A stretch of 64,000 nt of DNA from Cyclaneusma minus (Eukaryota > Ascomycota > Leotiomycetes > Marthamycetales > Marthamycetaceae), in NCBI GenBank assembly GCA_037179335.1, contig JAKZHN010000003.1, positions 930,001 through 994,000 on the forward strand. Direction: 5' to 3'. A program made the translations under genes and the position numbers. The notes below the pieces were generated by a model. That model had not been told where the DNA came from and searched no databases. It saw only the letters and a program-made list of their open reading frames with translations. This document shows positions 57,049-64,000 of this stretch, one piece after another. Each line of letters starts with the position of its first letter. The stretch's first letter is position 1.

Positions 57049-59345
57049 TCAGTCGTCATCAAATATCTGATACGTATTCAGCAGAATCGTCTCGATAACC
57101 TTCGACTGCCATGGGGCTTCCTGGATATCGCTGCTCATCTGCGAGCCCATGAGAGTCGGACCAAACACAACAGCCAGGTTGCTGGCAGGCATGCGGTTGG
57201 ATTTCGAGTGCTCTTGGACGCGGTTTAGGTGCAGGGTGATGGCGCGGAGGGTGGCGTAGTTGGCGTCGGGGAGGCTGTTGATGAGGGCGTGGAGCGAGTC
57301 ACGGCGAACTGTGTCGTCGTCGAGTCCTGCGAGAATTAGCAAAGAGAACAGGGCTGGGTAGTGCACTGCGGGACGGAGACTTACTGCCGGCGTCAATGAA
57401 CTGAGCGTACTGAGCTGATGTCAAGAGTGGATCTGGCAGTTCACGGAAAAATTGCTTGAGGAGACCGGCGACGCTATTCACGTCGTGGTAGAAGCTCTCT
57501 GGGTCCCTGAAGTCGACTGCAGAAGCATCTGTAACTTATTAGTGGCATTTCGAGTATAAAATGTGTGACAGTTCTTACCATGATCAAATTGTGACTTCAT
57601 CCTGGTAATATGAGAAGCCGTCCCAGATAGTCGATAGATACCTTCCACTTCCAGGCCAAAGAGATCCACGGCCTGAATGCACTGGTAGACAACCATCGGC
57701 ACGGCAGACCCATCTCTCTGGAATAACTCCTCTAATGAAATCCCAAATACAGGGTTCTTTGGTGGCAGATTGCCTACAGCATTCGAGGGCGCAGCAGCAT
57801 AGGAGTTCGATGAGCCATTGGGAGGAGGCGTGTGTCGAGGTGGTTCATTGAGAGTAGGCACGGTGGGACTCTGGAAAGAGAGGCTAGGAAGGGCAGGAGC
57901 TCCATTCGAAGAAAAGGTATTCCCATTGTGCTGGGGATGAGAAGGCGGTCCTACTGGAGAGACGCCTTCATATCCTCCTAAAGAATGCCCTTGGCTAAAA
58001 CTGCGGTCGTGCTGCGGCATTTGCGGTGGTCCGGATCCGTACGAAACACTCGAATGCTGGTGGTGGTAAGAAGCCGGGGCAGGTGCTGGCTGTGGAGGGC
58101 CATTCCGCGTGGGGTAGCTAGAAACTGGCTCTTGTTGTCGCTGAGGTGGTAATTGGACTGGCGGTGCTCCTCCGCTGGGCATCAAGACCGGATTCTTTTC
58201 ATACTTGATCTCGGCAGGCTTTGGCGGGACTTTCGAGGCATGCTCAACCAAATAGTCACGTAGATCCTTCTCGTTGTCGATGGCGTACACCGCATCTCGT
58301 AGGCTCTTGTGACTGCTGCCGCGGTCGCTAACTTGGACCGATATGGGGCTAACGCTAATTCCGTTGCTCAGCAAGAGTTTCTCGTTGAATGTAGCTAGAA
58401 GACAAGATTAGCTTGTTTGCATGACAATGTGATTTAATGGGGTAATACCAAATTTCTGCATCTGGAGTGTCAAAGCTGCGTCACACTCTCTGATCAAGGC
58501 CTCTAAGTGTGTAACAGCCTCTGGCCTCTCCCTAGAAAGGAGCTCTTCCCGAGCAGTACGTGCAATGTGGACTTTGTTGGAATAGTCCATGTCCGCAGCA
58601 GCCACTTTGCGTTGCAAGTCTTCCTCGTGCTGGGCAGCAGACTTCGGGCCCTTGAGACCAAATTTCTTGGCTCGCTCTCCAGTCCTCGCCCGGTCATAGT
58701 CGTCAGCAAGGGAATCGTATTTTGCCTTGGATTTGTGCATCGCTGCTTCGAGATCCTTGACGCGCTGCTCCGCCGTTAAGCCAGTTTGCTTCCACTGCTT
58801 GCGGCCTCTTTCGACTGTAGCCGCCATCTGTATCATGTCCTCATGCATTTGTTGCAGGGAAGCAGAAAACTGCGCACCATTGTCGGCCATGCGCTCGTGG
58901 ATACGCGCAAAGTCGTCGAAGGATGTAGCGAAGGTACCCCCTCGGTGATCCGGTCTTCTTACGCTGTCGTAGGTGGACTTCGTCATCTTTCGGATTCCGT
59001 TGGCATGTTCTTCCTCCAGTTTCGATCGTTGTTTCAGAAAAGCAGCGAATTCCTGGACTTGCGATCAGCTTGCGAACAGTGTTGGGTGTCGTCACTTAGT
59101 TCTCGACCTACCTTTGCCGAAGCAACGCTTTGCTTGAGGCGGTTGAGCAAGGTTGATATTCCAATCTCAGAATTCTTCACCTCCTCGACCCTCTGGAGCG
59201 CAGCGGGGTCGATGTGCTGGGCTGGAGAAGCGGGCGCTTCTCCTGCGCCATCAGGGTGTACTTCATCGCGTGTTGGTGAGCCATCCGCAGACATATTGGT
59301 GGGTGGCTCTGACATCCGTCGATCGGGGTTCTGGTCGTCGTCCAT
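57049..59345 (-). CDS. RGD1: F-BAR / RhoGAP domain protein, Rgd1-like
   Basis: 691 aa. Exons: complement(join(57049..57326, 57385..57528, 57579..58394, 58449..59052, 59112..59345)), phases agree. GTPase-activating protein for Rho-family GTPases at the membrane. The N-terminal ~50 residues are acidic/Pro-rich; an F-BAR region follows (LLNRLKQSVASAKEFAAFLK, RSKLEEEHANGIRKM, long charged helices with KWKQTGLTAEQRVKD-type sequence, KKFGLKGPKSAAQHEEDLQR). A Pro/Ser/Gln-rich linker separates it from RhoGAP: FGISLEELFQRDGSAVPMVV, the arginine finger in GIYRLSGT, GLLKQFFRELPDPLL, and NLAVVFGPTLM. Domain order and size match Rgd1. Its substrate could include the Rac encoded at 27.5 kb or Rho3/4; that is not shown by sequence. 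Confidence 0.94.
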
Positions 59346-60819
59346 TGTGTATTGCTCGGCGCGCGCGGATAATGGCCAAAGGGCGATTTCGGGGCGGGTC
59401 GGTGGTGATACCTAGTGATGGTATTTAGTGAGCGATACAGGCCCGGTCGCTTGCTCCTCTTTGATCGGCGCCAATGCGCATAGAGTTGACCCCTGCTGTA
59501 TATGTTCCGAGGAACAGTCGGTATGTAGGGCTGGCAGGAAGACGCCGCTTGTGAGAGGTGCGACAGTACAGCAGGGGTGGCCGAAGAGGCGGTGGTAGCC
59601 GATGGAGCTCTTGATCGGCAGCTAGCTGTGGTAGGTTGGGGTGTAGGTTTGTCTCGTCGCGACAACTGTAGGAAGCAATTTGAGTCGCAGTAGGAAGGTA
59701 GAGTAGAGAACGACGATGCTGTGGTGCAGCGACAGAGGGCAGGATCTGGCACAGCCTCTTTGGAGGTCGGCAGGGAGTCGGAGCGCGGAGAGGTTTGAGT
59801 TGCTTGGCGTCGAGGGTCCAAAGCTGGCGCCAGCTTTCTTTGTGGCTGGTGACTGTGAGGTGCACAAGCGCCGCGTCTAAATTTATCCCTGACGAAAATA
59901 AGTCGCAGCACTTATAACAATAATGTTGTATTTTGGCTAGTGATTTTTCTTGCCTATAAGTATCCAAATCAATGTCATTTCTATGACCCGTGATTTCTAG
60001 CAACCCAGGTTGGTCATATATCAAGTTTTGGTAGTTGGTACTTTCGATTTATAGTATTCCCAGTTTTACATGTAAGATACTTTCGGATGAGCTGGACTAG
60101 CCCCCTGGTATTTTGGTTTTATATTAAAGAAATATAATTTAGCACCAATGAAATGCCAGCCTCCTTATCCGCACAAGTTCCTCTGATGAGTGCCGACATG
60201 GTGTCTCACAAGACGCCTGGTGGTGTCTGCATATGTACATGTAGCGATACTCGCCGCCGCGGGCTCGGCGTCCCCACATCTCCACCACACATCTCCACCA
60301 CACAACCCACCAACAAAATCGAAGGAAAATCCAGTAAAAAATGATGAACGACGGTGTTTCTTCTAGATCCACGGACTTGCTGCCACGGTATCGGATCCAT
60401 GAAGATGAAGCTCCATACACATAACGAGACGGCGAGAAGTACCAAAAATCCTACAAAAGTTATGTGGAAGCGAGTGTCACGAAGTGCATCTTTACAGAGA
60501 CGAAAACCATTCCGGTTCAAGAAGCTTCAATGAATCAACCTCGTCGCTAACCGCTCACTGTCTATCAAAATCATCGCTAAACTGCTGCCGCCCAAGCAGA
60601 TGCATTACTTCCGAGTAAAATGCCCATTGCTGATGCTATGCTAATGCCCACCTCATAGCTCATAAAACCGTTAGATATACCTGCTCCATCAGACCACATA
60701 ATTCAATCGCTCAACTGTAAAATAACGCCCAGCTCCCCAAGATCCTCGTTGACGGGGCCTCTGTAGAAATCACCACCCCCAGGCTCCCAGTTCTCCCAGG
60801 CAAATTACCACCTCCCGTC
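59346..60819. other. Intergenic region
   Basis: About 1.5 kb between the 3' end of the Mediator gene and the start of the RhoGAP gene. Overlapping minus-strand frames at 59425-60024 translate to Ser/Pro/Arg/Thr-rich sequence without domains and are probably leader DNA. Nothing else supported. Confidence 0.45.
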
Positions 60820-63800
60820 CTACGCCTTCCTTGCCTGGAACAGCGTCAAGCTAAGACTCGTATCATTCTCCCCAATATTTGGCGTCGGCTCACTTAGTAT
60901 CTCCCACCTCCTCAGGGGATACGTCATGGTCTTCCCCTTCTGAGACAGTTGCAGCCATGCTTCACTCGACGGCGCGTATCCGAAAAGATACCGTACCCTC
61001 ATATCCGAAGTCTTGTCCTTGAACCATTTGACACAGCTCATTCTCGCATCATCAGGCAGGTTATCAACTAGGACAATGGCCACATCGAAGATACGCTCGT
61101 TGATAGATGCATCATGAAAGCCTCGAACCTGGGTCTGGACAGCAAGCGCGGAGAGTGCAACTAGAATTTTGATGCGACAATCCAAGCTGACTCTGCTGCC
61201 TTCAAACATGGTGCTCTTGACGGTGAGCAGGTCGAGAAGCAGGGAAAGCCAGTCGCCGAACATGGCGAGATCAGTTTCGGAGCCCGGCTGTGCGATGCTC
61301 TCCCAAAGACAGTTCAGTTTCTCCACGACGCGAGGTCCCATGTTCCAGATTGTCATAACTGCCATATTGTAGGCCGTGGCGCCCAGGATGGATAGCAGCT
61401 GTGTCGCAGCTTCTCGCAGCTCCGTTAGTTGCACATGAGATTTGCTCAAGGACTTGGAGTCGGGCATGAGCTTTAGAAACTCTTGCTCAGCGCTTTCGTG
61501 CAAGCTCTTCACCAGTCCTCCATCAAGCATCGGTAGTAGGGTGGTCCATGTAAGATTGTTGTTCGCAGCGGCAGCCTTGATCCCTTCTGCAAATGCCACC
61601 AGATAAGACTCTTGTCCCGGATCATCAGCAGAGGGAGCAGGTTTTCCAGTTGCAATTGCCAGCACCATTTGGCAAAATGGCAAGGTGAGCTCATTGGCAA
61701 GACGAATCGCCTGTCTGATAGGGGCCGAATCGCCCTCCTCCTCACGGACATCCGAAGGCAGTCCTTGACATGGCTCAAGAAGGTGACAGAGCAGCGTTTT
61801 GACCCGCGTTCTCATATGGGAATCAGAGCTTTGAGCGAGGGGTAGTACGAGCTTCTGTCTGACATCGTCAACGCTAGATGTCATGAGCGCCTGCACGTAG
61901 TCTATGAAATGCGTACTGGCCCAGAATCTTAGTAGCCGAGACCGGGCATCGTCATGTACTGCTGATGTGCTCCCACAAAGCTCTGTGATTTGTCGAATGA
62001 CCCCGAGAAGTTCGCGCTGACGATCCTGTAACATCTCGTTCCGCCGAATGCGCAAGGTCACTGTTTCGTGGTCGCCTGCGGAGGTACGAGTCGAAGGAAC
62101 GCCAAAAAGAAGTGCGAGAATCTCGACCGCTATGGCAAGAGGCACGAGGGTGCTGGCTCGAGTTTTTTCAGACCCAAGTAAGGTGACAGTGCTTTCGAAC
62201 AGCTGGTCAAAGCTGAGGCTGCCGGTACCAATCAAGGTACTGAGCACCGGGCGAACTGCTGAGTCTTGGGCGCGCTGCAGAAACTTCTCGAGCCATGATA
62301 CCATGAGGCCATCGTATACCTGAGCATCGAAAGCTTTCAACCGGACCAACTGAAGGCCGCAAGAGTATTGTTTATTGAATTTCTCGACACTTGAACTTTC
62401 CAGCCGTCCCAGGATGACTTGGAACAGCCGCTCCAGGAGTGCGGCATCCATATTAGTGCCGCTTGCGAGAATTTTGTCGATATCATCTGGCTCTGTGTTT
62501 TGGATGGTCTCTGCGGTATGATCGGATACCGGGGAGCACGCGTCGATGGCGCTTCTCTGAATGAGTTCCTGGGACAATTGCGAGGCAATATACGAATGTC
62601 CAGGAAGACTGTTTGCAAGATGAGACAGAGGCGCCAGTATGACTTGAATGTCCTCTCGCTGGTCAGATTTCAGACCTCGGAAACGGTCCAGCAAGACGTC
62701 GAAGATGTCTTTGGCAGCCCCTATCGCGGTCATCACTTGGACATGAAGGTTCAAGATGTTGGCCACGGCAGCCAGAGTCGGTACGTTGCCAGAGTATGCA
62801 CTCATTTTCAAAATGTCCGCTAACATGGAAAAGTCGCCCATCATTTCGAGATCATGCTCTATTCGGTCCAGCTCATCTGGCGAAACAATGTCCGAATGGT
62901 CATGAGACGCCAGATTTCCTTTCCATATATTGGTGCAGTCGGATTTAGCTTCTTTCTTCCGCTCATGAATCGAAGACCGGAGCCACAACCCAATGTCCGA
63001 TTTGCTGGATCGGGAAAGCGTTGAGAGCCCATTCGAACCTATATGCTGTGTGGAATAACTCGATGTTTCCTGGACGTCCTTCTTGGAAGAAGCTCTGAGC
63101 AAAAAGTTCTCCATTTCCTCAATATAAGTTTCAACGTATTCATCCTCATCGTCCGGAAAGGATACTCGAGCAAGAAGACTGTCTCTCAGATCCATGACAC
63201 TATCACTGAGATTGTGGGTGGGGAGCTCCACTAGTAGGCGTGTTGCCGGGGATGCATCTGTTGCCAGATCTGCAGCACTATGAATGCCCCCCCTCGCAAT
63301 CAACCACTGTAGATATCTCGCCACAGAGAAGTGTTCGGACCGCACCAGTTCCGAGACCAGATGGAAGACTGCCGCATTTGACTGACTTGACGAATCGTGA
63401 GGTTGAGAGTCGAGAAACTCCAAAATCACACCATTCACGTCGACTCCATGCCTACTCCAGGCTCTCATCAGACGTACGGCAATGTATACTCTGACAAGAC
63501 CCGGACGATAGGAGGTTGTGGCCCAGTCAAGTACAGTTTGTACAAGAACGGAATGATCGATAGCGGCTTCCCAACACTGCTTTGCAAGTTCCTCACAGAA
63601 GGGTCTGTGCAAATACGAGTCGAGTAATTGCACGACCTGTTGACGCGACGTGGACCTTTTGACGGTGCTCGAGTCACTAAGTCGACTGGTGCGTCGGTTT
63701 ATAGAGTCGAACACTCTCCTAGTCTGGTGGTCGGACGGAGCTATGCAGCCCTCTATGATGTCTCTGTATTTACTCCAGGACGATATGCATATAAAGTTCT

Positions 63801-64000
63801 CCGGATGGCGCCGCAGGAGGTCCTTCAGAAGCTCAGCGATCCGATCACTAATAGGCGACAAGATATCTTTGTCTTGATTATTGCAACCCTGTCACGAATT
63901 ATCAGTAATGAACGGCTAGGGATACAACACTGAAACCTACAGCCTGGAGATGGATGCATAGCGCATTTACGAGGCGACGGCCATGCTTGCGTTGCTGGAG
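60820..64000 (-). CDS. MED12: Mediator complex subunit 12 (Srb8), 3' part
   Basis: Partial: the gene runs off the right edge. Exons seen: complement(join(60820..63888, 63941..>64000)). Med12 is the large subunit of the Mediator kinase module that links Cdk8/cyclin C to RNA polymerase II regulation. The visible 1042 residues have no catalytic motif but read as the helical Med12 body: ending of the upstream exon LVNALCIHLQA, then SPISDRIAELLKDLLRRHP, RVYIAVRLMRAW, SVARYLQWLIARGG (the most characteristic stretch), and the C-terminal ENDTSLSLTLF. The N-terminal part lies outside the window. Identity is by recognition of these stretches and size. Confidence 0.85.

Noticed and set aside
59177..60024. 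Overlapping minus-strand frames of 199-244 codons
   Set aside because: They overlap the start of the RhoGAP gene and its promoter and give Thr/Ser/Pro/Arg-rich sequence without domains.

Overview
This is nuclear DNA of a filamentous ascomycete (Pezizomycotina). Genes carry short introns (mostly 48-90 nt) with GTRNGT-type donors, CTNAC/CTAAC-like branch sites and CAG/TAG acceptors, the proteins are typical fungal housekeeping proteins, and an 18.7-kb AT-rich block shows the C:G-to-T:A signature of repeat-induced point mutation (RIP). Species cannot be fixed from sequence alone; a RIP-active genome with compartmentalised composition (for example Dothideomycetes or Leotiomycetes) fits.

Layout. 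1-30 kb is gene-rich and GC-balanced: mitochondrial elongation factor G (2019-4597, +); two folylpolyglutamate-synthase-type genes facing each other (5273-7030, + and 8060-10156, -) with a tRNA-like sequence between them; two tandem MYND zinc-finger paralogues (10688-11434 and 12130-13236, +); mitochondrial ribosomal protein uS8m (14771-15259, -) divergent from a proline-rich protein of unknown function (15916-17608, +); a multi-exon membrane protein (18897-20214, +); Cms1 ribosome-biogenesis factor (20652-21485, +); a CFEM-type secreted-protein gene that looks broken (22127-22491, +); an mpaB-like ER oxygenase-family gene (24125-25129, +); an RRM/Nop6-like nucleolar protein (25626-26786, +); and a Rac GTPase (27481-28518, -). 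28.5-34 kb is gene-poor and holds short duplicated pieces, a minisatellite, a short interstitial telomere-type repeat and broken coding fragments. A GH18 chitinase of the killer-toxin-like fungal subgroup (34053-37683, -) lies against the AT-rich block and lacks its 5' end.

The block 37.8-56.5 kb has no recognisable gene. It is made of degraded repeats: a ~154-bp satellite array, other tandem families, and duplicated elements whose copies differ almost only by transitions toward A/T. It could be a RIP-degraded transposon island, or a regional centromere or pericentromere. To its right are an F-BAR/RhoGAP protein (57049-59345, -) and the 3' part of Mediator subunit 12 (60820 to beyond 64000, -).

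The genes do not form an operon-like or biosynthetic cluster. Themes that recur are local gene duplication (two FPGS-type genes, two MYND genes), translation/ribosome functions (mtEF-G, uS8m, Cms1, Nop6), and Rho-family signalling (Rac and a RhoGAP). Exon borders given here were set by consensus splice motifs, phase agreement and family similarity, not by transcript data.
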